From positions 34,066 through 98,065 of the forward strand of contig CAMQVH010000009.1 of NCBI GenBank assembly GCA_947038155.1: a stretch of 64,000 nucleotides of DNA, in the 5' to 3' direction. The DNA is from an uncultured Bacteroides sp. GTDB lineage: Bacteria; Bacteroidota; Bacteroidia; Bacteroidales; Bacteroidaceae. Each line of letters begins with the position of its first letter. Positions within the stretch are counted from its first letter, which is position 1. Of the stretch, positions 56,042 through 64,000 are shown one piece after another. Both the position numbers and the translations under genes were made by a program. The notes under the pieces were generated by a model that was not told the origin of the DNA, did no database searches, and saw only the letters and a program-made list of their open reading frames with translations.

Positions 56042-56481
56042 TATCTTTTCCTCCGATTCTTTTTGATTGTAAATGTAACGATTCCCCAGATCATGAAGTC
56101 ATTCTCCTTGGTTACTTTTATCAGTGGATAATCCGGATTGGAAGGGACCAGCCAGATAGCTTCCGGTTCCAGTCTCACTCTTTTGACGGTGAACTCGCCA
56201 TCGATAAAGCATACTGCCAAATCATCATCCATCAGCTCCAATGACTTGTCGATGACCAGTATATCACCTTCTTCTATTCCTTCGTCTCTCATCGAGTCTC
56301 CCGTCACACGTCCGTAGAACGTTGACGCCGGATGACGGATCAGTTCTTTGTTCAAGTCAATCGCCTGTTCCATATAGTCCTGGGCAGGGGAGGGGAAGCC
56401 GGCCTTTATTCCTTCATCGGCAAATTGCAACGGAAGGCTGCTGGATATATCTATCTTATGTATCTCTATTTGTTTGTTCAT
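56041..56481 (-). CDS. umuD: UmuD-type self-cleaving error-prone repair protein
   Basis: The start at 56481 (MNKQIEIHKIDISSS) is preferred to the ATG at 56532, which lies upstream of the inverted repeat. 146 residues. Self-cleavage would fall in AGFPSP (Cys-Gly in E. coli, Ala-Gly here); the serine in GDSMRDEGI and the lysine in EFTVKRVRL form the catalytic dyad. No DNA-binding domain, so it is not LexA. First gene of the umuD-umuC-SRAP operon. Confidence 0.93.
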   Translation of the reverse strand: MNKQIEIHKIDISSSLPLQFADEGIKAGFPSPAQDYMEQAIDLNKELIRHPASTFYGRVTGDSMRDEGIEEGDILVIDKSLELMDDDLAVCFIDGEFTVKRVRLEPEAIWLVPSNPDYPLIKVTKENDFMIWGIVTFTIKKNRRKR

Positions 56482-56486
56482 AACTT

Positions 56487-56524
56487 GTTTGTTTATTACC
56501 CATGTGTATTCCCTATAAACAAAC
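56487..56524. promoter_or_regulatory. Inverted repeat just before umuD, candidate operator
   Basis: Perfect ten-base arms GTTTGTTTAT (56487-56496) and ATAAACAAAC (56515-56524) with an 18-base spacer, six bases from the umuD ATG. It could be a repressor site for damage control or a leader hairpin. Confidence 0.4.
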
Positions 56525-56658
56525 GGAGTCAAGTCTTTGCTCGCAAAAAGAAATGCATTAAGATTTAATAGAATATAAAAGAGCTTTATGTATAATCAAA
56601 CTTTATGTTATTTTTCTTTGATTTAGTGCTATCGTTCAGCTTGTTCTATAAATAGATA

Positions 56659-56768
56659 AATAAAAAGTGCTTCCTAGATCGTCCGCCGACGAGGAAGCAC
56701 TCAACACAAAAACTAAACTAGACTTAACTAAACTATTCTATTCTTGGAATTTCACAATCCCTTTCTGT
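56659..56768 (-). ncRNA. Candidate small RNA or umuD leader, about 110 nt
   Basis: A consensus promoter (56806-56775) would start RNA near 56768; it ends in a strong hairpin, AGTGCTTCCT with an inner CGTC/GACG pair and AGGAAGCACT, followed by TTTTTATTTA. There is no ATG inside. Because umuD lies 180 bases further on the same strand, it may instead be a leader with an attenuator. The rest of this 371-base gap holds nothing else I recognise. Confidence 0.5.
56661..56702 (-). terminator. Terminator of the candidate small RNA
   Basis: Ten-base arms AGTGCTTCCT / AGGAAGCACT; T-run on the minus-strand side only. Confidence 0.75.
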
Positions 56769-56774
56769 TCGTTG

Positions 56775-56806
56775 CAAAGTTACATATAAAACCGATTTCT
56801 GACAAA
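56775..56806 (-). promoter_or_regulatory. Complete promoter upstream of the candidate small RNA
   Basis: Minus strand TTTG (56806-56803), 20-base spacer, TAACTTTG (56782-56775). Confidence 0.7.
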
Positions 56807-56852
56807 CTATAATCGACAAAATTCACTTTTTTGCCGATAAATTCGACAATCA

Positions 56853-57551
56853 TCAGCTTCTTTCATCCAAAAATGCCTGAAAAACCTGCTTGTAACTATC
56901 ACTAATGGGGATATACGTTTTGTCAAAGACGATACGTCCACGGTCGATCACCCGTATTTTGTCCTTTTGGACGATGAATGAACGGTGTACACGTATGAAC
57001 CGGCTGGAAGGCAAAAGCTCTTCCATGGCTTTCATGCTCATGAGTGACAAGATGGGTTTGGCATCATCTTCCGTATATATTTTGATGTAATCTTTCAGTC
57101 CTTCGATGTACATGATCTTTTTCAGTTCTACCTGTACCAGCTTATAGTCGCTCTTGACAAAGATGCTGTCTATCTCTTCCGGTTTCTGCACCAGCTCGAA
57201 CCATTGCAGGGCTTTATTGGCTGCTTGCAGGAAATCGACATACGAGATCGGTTTCAGCAGATAATCGAGTGCATTGACACGATAACCGTCGATAGCGTAT
57301 TGACCGAATGCGGTGGTAAATACGATACGCGTACGGGAATCTACCATTTGTGAGAACTCCAGCCCGTTAAGTTCCGGCATCTGAATGTCAAGGAAAAGAA
57401 GATCGACTTCTTCGCCCGGCAACTCCTTCATTGCCTGAACTGCACTGGAATACTTTCCTGTAAGTTGCAGAAACGGAGTCTTATTCACATAACTTTCCAG
57501 TAGGCCCAGAGCCAATGGCTCATCATCTACAATGGCACAACGTAATATCAT
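56853..57551 (-). CDS. LytTR-type response regulator
   Basis: 232 residues. Receiver domain with acidic pair (IVDDEPLAL), phospho-acceptor Asp in LLFLDIQMPEL, conserved Thr and Lys (TTAFGQYAID, LLKPISY), then a LytTR DNA-binding domain (YIEGLKDYIKIYTED, FIRVHRSFIVQKDKI). Partner of the LytS-type kinase encoded 70 bases upstream. As last gene of the efflux operon it probably controls that operon. Confidence 0.94.
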   Translation of the reverse strand: MILRCAIVDDEPLALGLLESYVNKTPFLQLTGKYSSAVQAMKELPGEEVDLLFLDIQMPELNGLEFSQMVDSRTRIVFTTAFGQYAIDGYRVNALDYLLKPISYVDFLQAANKALQWFELVQKPEEIDSIFVKSDYKLVQVELKKIMYIEGLKDYIKIYTEDDAKPILSLMSMKAMEELLPSSRFIRVHRSFIVQKDKIRVIDRGRIVFDKTYIPISDSYKQVFQAFLDERS

Positions 57552-57601
57552 AATTCTCTATATTTTATTTAATTACCTAAACCGAATATACTCTCAATTA
57601 T

Positions 57602-57629
57602 TACCTATTACTTAATACTTATTACTTAT
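57602..57629. repeat. Heptamer array, four units
   Basis: Four TACYTAW units in a row, overlapping the stop codon of the kinase gene. The same unit forms a longer array at 59945. Confidence 0.6.
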
Positions 57630-58695
57630 TAATACTCTCCCTCACACGGATGCTCAACCTGGATTTGTACTCTTTGCCGTCTTCCGAAATTCCTTTCTGC
57701 CAGGTATACTGGCCGGGATAAAGAATCTCCAGTCGTCGGTTCACCTGTTCCAGTCCTATCCCCGAACCACTCTTGTCCATTATGTTCTTCGGGTGGTTGC
57801 TGTTGCTTATCTCGCAGATCACTTCCGTCTCATTTTCCGCAAGATGGATATGGATAAAACTCCGTTCCGTAGGCGATATTCCGTGCTTGAAAGCATTCTC
57901 GATCAGCGAGATAAAGATAAGCGGTGCGATAAGAGTCCGACTGTCCGGCTGAATATCGATCTGCGTAGTCATCTGTACATTGGAGGACAGACGGATGCGC
58001 ATCAGTTCGATATAGTTGCGGATAAAGTCAGTCTCTTTGCCCAGCGGGACATAGGTCTGCTGATTATCATACAGCACATAGCGGAGTAGTTTGCTTAGTT
58101 CCTGCACAGCCTGTTGCGCCTTGTCCGTATCAAAAGCAATTAAGGCATAGATATTGTTCAGCGTATTGAGCAGAAAATGCGGGTTCAGTTGATTGCGCAG
58201 ATTCTTCAGTTCCGCTTCCGAACGGTTCCGTTCCGCTTCCTTACGGGCAGCTTCCGCTTGTGTCCATCGGGCACTCATACGTATGGCGGCACTCAGTCCG
58301 ATGGTGAAGACGAGACTCAGCATATCTCTGACAAAGAACAGCCATCCCGGAGGACCACCCGACCGGTGAGGCTTGGGAACAAAGGAAGGATCGAATGTCA
58401 GACTCCGCCAAAGGTGCAGCATCAGACCGATGACACACAACAGGAGAATATTGTAAGTAATATACCTCTTGGTCTGGCTCTGAAAAAGATATCGGGGAAC
58501 CAGCAGGAAGTAGTTGACGTAGAACGCGATCATGAAAGACAACGGTACGGCAGAATGGCGTAAGTATGCCATCCAGTTGATATTTCCGTTTTCGCGTTCT
58601 ACAAAGAAGAACGGAAAACCGAACATAATCCCCCAGCCGATAATGTGTATCAGTGCTTCCAGGGGACGACGTGCGGATGTTAGGCTTTGTTTCAT
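57622..58695 (-). CDS. LytS/YehU-type sensor histidine kinase
   Basis: 357 residues. Four membrane spans in the first ~145 residues, a coiled coil, then the His_kinase domain with phospho-acceptor NPHFLLNTLNNIYAL and an HATPase domain (IENAFKHGI as N-box, GSGIGLEQVNRRL as G-box). No periplasmic sensing domain is visible, so the signal is probably read in the membrane. It lies between the permease gene and the response regulator gene on the same strand. Confidence 0.93.
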   Translation of the reverse strand: MKQSLTSARRPLEALIHIIGWGIMFGFPFFFVERENGNINWMAYLRHSAVPLSFMIAFYVNYFLLVPRYLFQSQTKRYITYNILLLCVIGLMLHLWRSLTFDPSFVPKPHRSGGPPGWLFFVRDMLSLVFTIGLSAAIRMSARWTQAEAARKEAERNRSEAELKNLRNQLNPHFLLNTLNNIYALIAFDTDKAQQAVQELSKLLRYVLYDNQQTYVPLGKETDFIRNYIELMRIRLSSNVQMTTQIDIQPDSRTLIAPLIFISLIENAFKHGISPTERSFIHIHLAENETEVICEISNSNHPKNIMDKSGSGIGLEQVNRRLEILYPGQYTWQKGISEDGKEYKSRLSIRVRESINK

Positions 58696-58713
58696 AAAGA
58701 CAAAGATAGTTTT

Positions 58714-59934
58714 TTATTCGTATCTGATAGCCTCTATCGGGTCTAAATCTGCTGCTTTCTTTGCAGGATACCATCCGAAGAAGACTCCGGTGACGGTGCA
58801 GACAGCGAAAGAAAGGAAGACACTCCAAGGTTGGATGAAGATAGGCCAGTGTGCCACGCTCTTCACGATCCAGCTGGCTCCGCAGCCTATGATGACTCCG
58901 ATAAGACCTCCCGTAATACTGATCATGATAGCCTCGATGAGGAACTGGCTCAGAATATCAACGCCACGTGCGCCGACGGACATACGCAGACCGATTTCAC
59001 GGGTACGTTCGGTGACGGATACGTACATGATATTCATGATACCGATACCGCCCACTACCAGAGATATTCCGGCAATACAGGCGAGCAGGGTGGTCATCAG
59101 ATCGGTGGTAGAGTTTAGCATCGTACTCAACTCCTGTTGGGTACGGATGGTGAAATCGTCTTCGTCCGAAGCTTTCAACTTATGGTTGCGCCGCAGGATT
59201 TCCGTGATTTCATCGGTAGCATACTCCGTCATGTCTTCCGAAAGGGCAGAAGCAAAGACACCCTGAAGATAGGTGACGGCAAGCAATCGTTTCATGACGG
59301 TGGTGTAAGGAGCCAGTACGATATTGTCCTGATCCTGTCCCATAGAGTTGTACCCTTTGGCTTTGAGCACACCGACCACCCGGAACGGTATCTTGTTGAA
59401 GCGGATGATTTTCCCTATCGGATCGCTTCCGTCCGGAAAGAGGTTGTCCACAATCGTCTTACCGATCACGCAGACCTTAGCCGAACTCTGTATGTCGGCT
59501 TCCGTAAACATATCTCCGCTTTCTACACTCAGCTGACGGATGTCGAGATACTCCAGCCCGACACCGCTGACGGATGACGGGTAGTTGTTGTTACCCGCGA
59601 TAAGCTGTCCCGACGAAGACACATTGGGGCTGATGGCGGATAGGAAATTGGTCTCATCGCGTAAGGCCTCATAGTCGGTCAGCTTCAACGTCTGCATGGC
59701 CGAAGGGTCTTGCCGGACACCACCCCGTCTGTCGGCTCCCGGATGGATCATGATCATGTTCGATCCCATCTCCGATATCTGTTGCTGGATGCTTCGCTTC
59801 GATCCCTGACCGATAGCGAGCATCGTGATGACGGAAGCGACACCGATGATGATACCAAGCATGGTGAGGAAAGCACGCAGCTTGTTGTTCGCCAATGCCC
59901 GGAGAGCTATCTTAAATAAGTTAGTTCCATTCAT
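58714..59934 (-). CDS. MacB-like ABC transporter permease
   Basis: 406 residues with the type VII (MacB/FtsX) layout: an N-terminal span (FLTMLGIIIGVASVITMLAIGQG), a ~230-residue periplasmic domain, then three spans with GGIGIMNIMYVSVTERTREIGLRMSVGARG, the classic FtsX loop. The ATPase is a separate gene just upstream, unlike E. coli MacB where both are fused. It works as a mechanotransmitter for the TolC-MacA assembly. Confidence 0.93.
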   Translation of the reverse strand: MNGTNLFKIALRALANNKLRAFLTMLGIIIGVASVITMLAIGQGSKRSIQQQISEMGSNMIMIHPGADRRGGVRQDPSAMQTLKLTDYEALRDETNFLSAISPNVSSSGQLIAGNNNYPSSVSGVGLEYLDIRQLSVESGDMFTEADIQSSAKVCVIGKTIVDNLFPDGSDPIGKIIRFNKIPFRVVGVLKAKGYNSMGQDQDNIVLAPYTTVMKRLLAVTYLQGVFASALSEDMTEYATDEITEILRRNHKLKASDEDDFTIRTQQELSTMLNSTTDLMTTLLACIAGISLVVGGIGIMNIMYVSVTERTREIGLRMSVGARGVDILSQFLIEAIMISITGGLIGVIIGCGASWIVKSVAHWPIFIQPWSVFLSFAVCTVTGVFFGWYPAKKAADLDPIEAIRYE

Positions 59935-59944
59935 AAACTACTGT

Positions 59945-60014
59945 TACTTATTACTTAATACTTAATACTTGATATCTGATACTTAATACCTAATACTTAT
60001 TACCTATTACTTAT
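59945..60014. repeat. Heptamer array, ten units
   Basis: Ten consecutive 7-base units, consensus TACTTAW, fill almost all of the gap between the ATPase and permease genes. Variants such as TACCTAT and TATCTGA show that it is degenerate. Confidence 0.85.
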
Positions 60015-60016
60015 CT

Positions 60017-60760
60017 TCAATCCTCGTCGCTTTTTGGCAATGCGGCCAGTGCTTCGGCGGCGGATAGGACATGCGTGTTGACTGTATCTTCAATGACATG
60101 ACCGTCGCGCAGGCGGATATTCCGGCTGCTGTATTGCGCGATTTCGGGATTGTGCGTTACGAATATAATGGTACGTCCTTCCGCATGAAGTTTCTGGAAC
60201 AGGACAAGTATATCAAAAGACGTACGTGTGTCGAGGTTTCCGGTTGCTTCGTCGGCAAGGATGACCGCAGGGTTGTTTACCAGTGCACGGGCAATGGCTA
60301 CGCGCTGCATCTGTCCTCCGGACATCTGGTTGGACTTATGCTCCAACCGGTCGCCCAGACCTACCGCCTGCAACGCTTCGATGGCACGCCGGCGACGTTC
60401 GGAAGCGCTCACTGATGAGTTGTACATCAGCGGTAACTCTACGTTTTCCACAGCCGTCGTCTTGGGCAGCAAGTTGTAGCTTTGGAAGACGAAGCCGATT
60501 TTCCGGTTTCTCAGTACGGCACGCTGAGGCTTGCTCATGGTACGCACGGAGATGTCATCGAGCAGATACTCCCCGCTGGTAGGAGTGTCCAGACAGCCCA
60601 ACGTGTTGAGCAGTGTGGACTTTCCCGAACCGGAAGTACCCATGATGGTCACAAACTCACCTTCGTTGATGGTGAACGAAACGCCCCGTAACGCATGGAC
60701 GGTTTCTTCTCCCACCTGAAAGTCTCGTTTGATATTTTGAAGTTCAATTACTTTTTTCAT
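60017..60760 (-). CDS. MacB/LolD-type ABC transporter ATPase
   Basis: 247 residues. Walker A GTSGSGKST, Q-loop FVFQSYNLLP, signature MSGGQMQR (Met for Leu), Walker B VILADEATGNLD, H-loop FVTHNPE. It energises the permease encoded downstream. Six bases separate it from the adaptor gene. Confidence 0.95.
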   Translation of the reverse strand: MKKVIELQNIKRDFQVGEETVHALRGVSFTINEGEFVTIMGTSGSGKSTLLNTLGCLDTPTSGEYLLDDISVRTMSKPQRAVLRNRKIGFVFQSYNLLPKTTAVENVELPLMYNSSVSASERRRRAIEALQAVGLGDRLEHKSNQMSGGQMQRVAIARALVNNPAVILADEATGNLDTRTSFDILVLFQKLHAEGRTIIFVTHNPEIAQYSSRNIRLRDGHVIEDTVNTHVLSAAEALAALPKSDED

Positions 60761-60766
60761 ACTTGG

Positions 60767-61996
60767 CTACTTGTTGCTTTTCTTTTTGTTGTTTCCCGGA
60801 GGGCCTGGCATGAACGGGCTTCTTTCTCCGTTTCCCTGACCCGGTTCTCTATTCATATTCTCGTCCGGCATAGCACCGATAGTGGCTTCCGTGATGACCT
60901 TGGTTCCTTCGGCAACCCCACTGATGATCTCTGTGGAAATACCGTTACTGATTCCGATTTTTACCGGATGAGCCGTGAAGGTGGTTCCTTCGCGCGTCCA
61001 TACCTTATGTTCGCCTTCGCAATCTTTCACGATGTCATTCTTACCGATTAACGGTGCTTCGGGGGTAAAACGCAAAGCTCTGTTGGGGACAGACAATACA
61101 TCTTTCTTATCAAGGATAAAGATAGTCACATTGGCTGTCAGACGCGGTTTCAGCTTCAAGTCCGGATTCGGAGCAGAGATCACTACTTCATAAGTGACTA
61201 CCGTGCTGGTACTTGAACTGGCGCTGCTGCTACTGCTTGCATCTCCCAGACGAATCTGTGTCACGACTCCGTCAAACACATCATTCGGATAAGCATCGAC
61301 AGTAAAGCTGGCGCGCTGGCCTTCTTCGATACCGCCTATATCAGCTTCATCCACGTCTGCCACTACCTGCATCTGTGTCAGGTCGGCCGCAATGGTGAAG
61401 AGGGTAGGAGTTTCGAATCCGGAAGCTACGGTCTGTCCGGCTTCTACATCGCGGCTGATGACAACTCCGTCTATCGGAGAAGTAATCGTAGCATATGACA
61501 GGTTACGTTCTGCTTTTGCCAAAGATGCCTTGCTGCTGTCGAAAGCGCTCTTGGCCTTCTGATAATTATAGAGAGACTGTTCGTAGTCGGTATCGCTGAT
61601 CAATGACTTATCGTGCAATCCTTTGCTACGTTCGTAGTTCTTCTTCTGATATTCAAATTCGGCTTTGGCACCATCGTAAGTTGCCTGCTGGGATGCCAGT
61701 TCACTCTGTAAAGTGACACGGTCCATTTCGGCAATCAGCTGTCCTTTGGTTACTACCGAGTTGTAATCTGCATAAATCTTGTCGATGATACCGGATACCT
61801 GCGTACCGACTTCTACTTCTATCACCGGTTCGATTGTTCCGGTGGCAGTCACCGAATTGGAGATATCGCCTTTACTGACAGTCGCACTGGCATACGTCAC
61901 CTTGTGCTTTGCCGGAGAACCTGTAAAGAACCAGATTCCTCCGCCCACTACTACGGCAACTGCCACAGCGATCAGGATAATCTTTTTCGTTTTCAT
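60767..61996 (-). CDS. MacA-like periplasmic adaptor (membrane fusion protein)
   Basis: 409 residues. N-terminal membrane anchor (IILIAVAVAVVVGGGIWFF), lipoyl halves (TATGTIEPVIEVEVGTQVSG and SPIDGVVISRDVEAGQTV) around a coiled-coil hairpin (YDGAKAEFEYQKKNYERSKGLHD), then beta-barrel domains and a basic tail (PGNNKKKSNK). It links the inner-membrane ABC unit with the TolC-like channel. Confidence 0.93.
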   Translation of the reverse strand: MKTKKIILIAVAVAVVVGGGIWFFTGSPAKHKVTYASATVSKGDISNSVTATGTIEPVIEVEVGTQVSGIIDKIYADYNSVVTKGQLIAEMDRVTLQSELASQQATYDGAKAEFEYQKKNYERSKGLHDKSLISDTDYEQSLYNYQKAKSAFDSSKASLAKAERNLSYATITSPIDGVVISRDVEAGQTVASGFETPTLFTIAADLTQMQVVADVDEADIGGIEEGQRASFTVDAYPNDVFDGVVTQIRLGDASSSSSASSSTSTVVTYEVVISAPNPDLKLKPRLTANVTIFILDKKDVLSVPNRALRFTPEAPLIGKNDIVKDCEGEHKVWTREGTTFTAHPVKIGISNGISTEIISGVAEGTKVITEATIGAMPDENMNREPGQGNGERSPFMPGPPGNNKKKSNK

Positions 61997-62047
61997 TCTA
62001 TATTCTGTTTTACTTATTTATATTCCGCTTTTAGTAAGGAAGAAGGC

Positions 62048-63439
62048 TTATAATGCCAGTTTGTCTCCCTGATAGAATTTCAGCAACTGAGTGTTCAGTA
62101 TCGCCATGTATTTGGCTTGAAGCTGCTCTTGCTGTGCTTGCAGCAAGTTGTTCTTTTCCGTCAGCAGCTCTACTGTATTTTTCATGCCCAGATTGAACTG
62201 TTCGCTGATCAGGTCGTAGCTGATCTGTGTACTTCTCAGCTTCTCGTTCGCTGCCGCATAACGTTGCTGTGCACTGTTCGCATCCAGCCAAAGTCCTTCG
62301 ATGGTCTTATACAGCGTTTTCTGTTCGTCGAGCAACGACAGCAGACTCGTTTCGCGTTGTAACTTCGCTTTCTGCACGGCACTCTTGGTCTGACGGTTGT
62401 TGAAGATAGGAACGCTGACGGAAACACCGATGGAGTTGTTCCATCCGTTCTTTACCTGTTCTCCGAAGGTGAAGTCACTGCCGCTGGTGTGGTTCGTCCC
62501 GATACCTGCGCTCAGACTGATGGTGGGGAGATAGCCCGCTTTGGCGATATCGATACCCAGTTCCGAAGCCTCTACGCTCAGTTTGCTCGCCTCGATCTCC
62601 GGACGAAGGGTAAGCGCGCTCATATACACATCCTTCTTGGTGGGCAACGGCAACAGTACGTTTTCGTCGGACAGGGCGGGGAGATAGACGTTCATTTCAT
62701 TCTCCCCATCCAGTTCGAGCAGTTGTTTCAGTTGTAATTTGTAGTCCTGCAGAGTGGCTTGCGCTGTTACTAATTGATAACGGTCGGTGCTGACCTGAGC
62801 TTCCAGCTGTGCCAGATCACTTTTGGCTATGCTTCCGGCATTCAGAAGTTCCTGTCCGCGGTCGCGTTGCGCAATGGAAACTTGCAGCGTATTTTCATTG
62901 ACCTTGACGGACTCCGCTGCATAAAGAATCTGAATGTAAATCTGAGCAATAGATTCCTGAATACTATTCTCGGACGTTTCTACATCCAGATTGGCTGCCT
63001 GATTGTTCAGCTTCTCCTGTTTGATGGTGTTCAGTCGCTTGCTACCATTATAAATGGTCCACGAAGCATTCAGACCGTAATTGCCATTGTAACTGGTCTT
63101 GCTGGTTGTCTCGATCACCTCGCTTCCGCTGATCGTCTTGCTTGATTCCTGATACGGACGGTTCACCATGTTCTGGCTCGTAGAGAACGACAGACTGGGG
63201 AACAGGGCAGCTTTGGCTGTCTTCACGTCGATCTGTGTACTTTCCGCATTCACCCGGTTTTTGCGAATCGTAATGTTCTGTTGCAACGCATAGTCGATGC
63301 ACGACTGTAAATCCCATTGGGCGGGGAGATTCATCTCGCTCTGGGCGACTGTCTGCACAGAAGATTCCTGGGCGGATATACCGGGCAGCAGACCCGCTCC
63401 AAGAAATGCTATCACTGTCAATCTTCTTACATTTATCAT
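62048..63439 (-). CDS. TolC-family outer membrane channel
   Basis: 463 residues. Signal peptide (LTVIAFLGAGLLPGISA), two OEP repeats with long helices (ATLQDYKLQLKQLLELDG; NLGMKNTVELLTEKNNLLQAQQEQLQAKYMAILNTQLLKFYQG). It forms the exit duct for the tripartite MacAB-type pump. First gene of the six-gene minus-strand operon; promoter at 63469. Confidence 0.94.
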   Translation of the reverse strand: MINVRRLTVIAFLGAGLLPGISAQESSVQTVAQSEMNLPAQWDLQSCIDYALQQNITIRKNRVNAESTQIDVKTAKAALFPSLSFSTSQNMVNRPYQESSKTISGSEVIETTSKTSYNGNYGLNASWTIYNGSKRLNTIKQEKLNNQAANLDVETSENSIQESIAQIYIQILYAAESVKVNENTLQVSIAQRDRGQELLNAGSIAKSDLAQLEAQVSTDRYQLVTAQATLQDYKLQLKQLLELDGENEMNVYLPALSDENVLLPLPTKKDVYMSALTLRPEIEASKLSVEASELGIDIAKAGYLPTISLSAGIGTNHTSGSDFTFGEQVKNGWNNSIGVSVSVPIFNNRQTKSAVQKAKLQRETSLLSLLDEQKTLYKTIEGLWLDANSAQQRYAAANEKLRSTQISYDLISEQFNLGMKNTVELLTEKNNLLQAQQEQLQAKYMAILNTQLLKFYQGDKLAL

Positions 63440-63468
63440 ATTTTTATATGTCTATTGATTTACTGGAA

Positions 63469-63500
63469 CGAAGGTACGTACATATTATATTAGCTGCAAA
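63469..63500 (-). promoter_or_regulatory. Promoter of the TolC-MacA-ABC operon
   Basis: Minus strand TTTG (63500-63497), 20-base spacer, TACCTTCG (63476-63469), one change from TAnnTTTG. Confidence 0.6.
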
Positions 63501-63606
63501 AGCGATAGACAGATGGCACTTTTTCGCCGTTAAATGTTTTTTTTCTGTCGATAGGCAGGTTTTTTGAGAAAAACCATACAAATCATGCAACATTTTGCCC
63601 TACTTG

Positions 63607-63636
63607 TTTGTTTTAATTATAAAAATTGTATATTTG
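63607..63636 (+). promoter_or_regulatory. Promoter of the DUF4492-cydA unit
   Basis: TTTG (63607-63610), 18-base spacer, TATATTTG (63629-63636), 29 bases before the ATG. Confidence 0.65.
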
Positions 63637-63664
63637 TACTCATTACAAATTATAGAGCTCGCTT

Positions 63665-63901
63665 ATGAAGAATACACTACTCGCGATCTGGAACTTCTAT
63701 TTGGAAGGTTTCCGAAGTATGACGTTAGGTCGTACTTTGTGGCTTATTATCTTAGTGAAATTATTCATTATGTTCTTCATCCTCAAAATTTTCTTCTTTC
63801 CCGACTTTCTCGGCGATCATCCTACGGATGCCGACAAGGGTACGTATGTGGGAAATGAGTTGATACAGCGTGCACTTCCGGAGAAAACTACCGATTTTTA
63901 A
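63665..63901 (+). CDS. DUF4492 small membrane protein of the cytochrome bd operon
   Basis: 78 residues with one long hydrophobic stretch (LWLIILVKLFIMFFILKIFFFPDFL) and the family pattern NFYLEGFRSMTLGRTLW...DKGTYVGNELI. DUF4492 genes precede cydA in Bacteroidetes; here cydA begins 20 bases on. It may help assemble or form a subunit of the bd oxidase; that is inference. Confidence 0.88.
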   Translation: MKNTLLAIWNFYLEGFRSMTLGRTLWLIILVKLFIMFFILKIFFFPDFLGDHPTDADKGTYVGNELIQRALPEKTTDF

Positions 63902-63921
63902 CTCTTAAACTACATAAGATT

Positions 63922-64000
63922 ATGATTGAAAGTATTGACACCTCGCTGATCGATTGGTCGAGAGCCCAATTTGCGATGACAGCCATGTACCACTGGATTT
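63922..64000 (+). CDS. cydA: Cytochrome bd oxidase subunit I, 3' partial
   Basis: Only the first 26 codons are in the window: MIESIDTSLIDWSRAQFAMTAMYHW. The motif SRAQFAMTAMYHW, with the histidine near position 24 that binds a heme, is the N-terminus of CydA. The oxidase reduces oxygen with quinol at very low oxygen tension. The rest lies to the right of the window. Confidence 0.85.
   Translation, partial: MIESIDTSLIDWSRAQFAMTAMYHWI

Noticed and set aside
59945..60014. Heptamer array as a CRISPR
   Set aside because: Units are 7 bases and contiguous, with no spacers and no cas genes.

Overview
The window is chromosomal DNA of a Bacteroides-type bacterium, most likely close to B. thetaiotaomicron. 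That rests on a SusC/SusD pair, many TAnnTTTG (-7) promoters with some TTTG (-33) boxes, almost no Shine-Dalgarno sequences, a class III fructose-1,6-bisphosphatase, lipoproteins with Bacteroidetes-style signals, and a DUF4492 gene in front of cytochrome bd oxidase. No rRNA, CRISPR array, intact prophage or complete insertion sequence is visible.

Layout. 1-7.1 kb: the end of a Wzz/tyrosine-kinase polysaccharide gene, then an orphan SusC/SusD outer-membrane pair. 7.2-11.6 kb: a HicAB toxin-antitoxin pair, grpE-dnaJ and an ABC-F ATPase with a degenerate second domain. 11.7-16.5 kb: an accessory cassette with a VirE-type primase/helicase-like protein, a frameshifted small gene and a DUF4248 protein on the minus strand, facing an HU-like protein, a peptidoglycan amidase and a 33-residue 'smalltalk' membrane peptide on the plus strand. 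16.5-27.2 kb: two secreted RHS/YD-repeat proteins, the second with a variable C-terminal tip followed by a small membrane-protein gene (immunity candidate), then three leucine-rich-repeat proteins. 27.3-36.7 kb: a CPBP protease, Tex, a hybrid-sensor-like histidine kinase, a 5'-nucleotidase gene broken by an in-frame TGA, an AraC regulator, and a Crp/Fnr regulator divergent from a lipoprotein gene with a perfect FNR-type box between them.

36.7-46.1 kb: two tRNA genes (Glu-CTC, Ser-GCT), a candidate small RNA, a lipoprotein, an AspT/YidE-type transporter, fbp, a GLxNITG-repeat surface protein and an acyl-CoA ligase; two direct copies of a palindromic repeat element lie at 42.5 and 45.9 kb. 46.1-53.7 kb: GDP-fucose synthesis (gmd, fcl), a dicarboxylate-type symporter and the oxidative pentose phosphate operon gnd-zwf-pgl. 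53.7-56.5 kb: a DNA-damage operon umuD-umuC-SRAP. 56.6-63.4 kb: a candidate small RNA or leader and a six-gene minus-strand operon coding for TolC, MacA-like, ABC ATPase, permease, LytS-type kinase and LytTR regulator. 63.6-64 kb: DUF4492 gene and the start of cydA.

The least explained parts are the amidase/smalltalk/primase cassette, the RHS module beside it, the two candidate small RNAs and the repeat elements. All calls are by eye from sequence; no database search was run.
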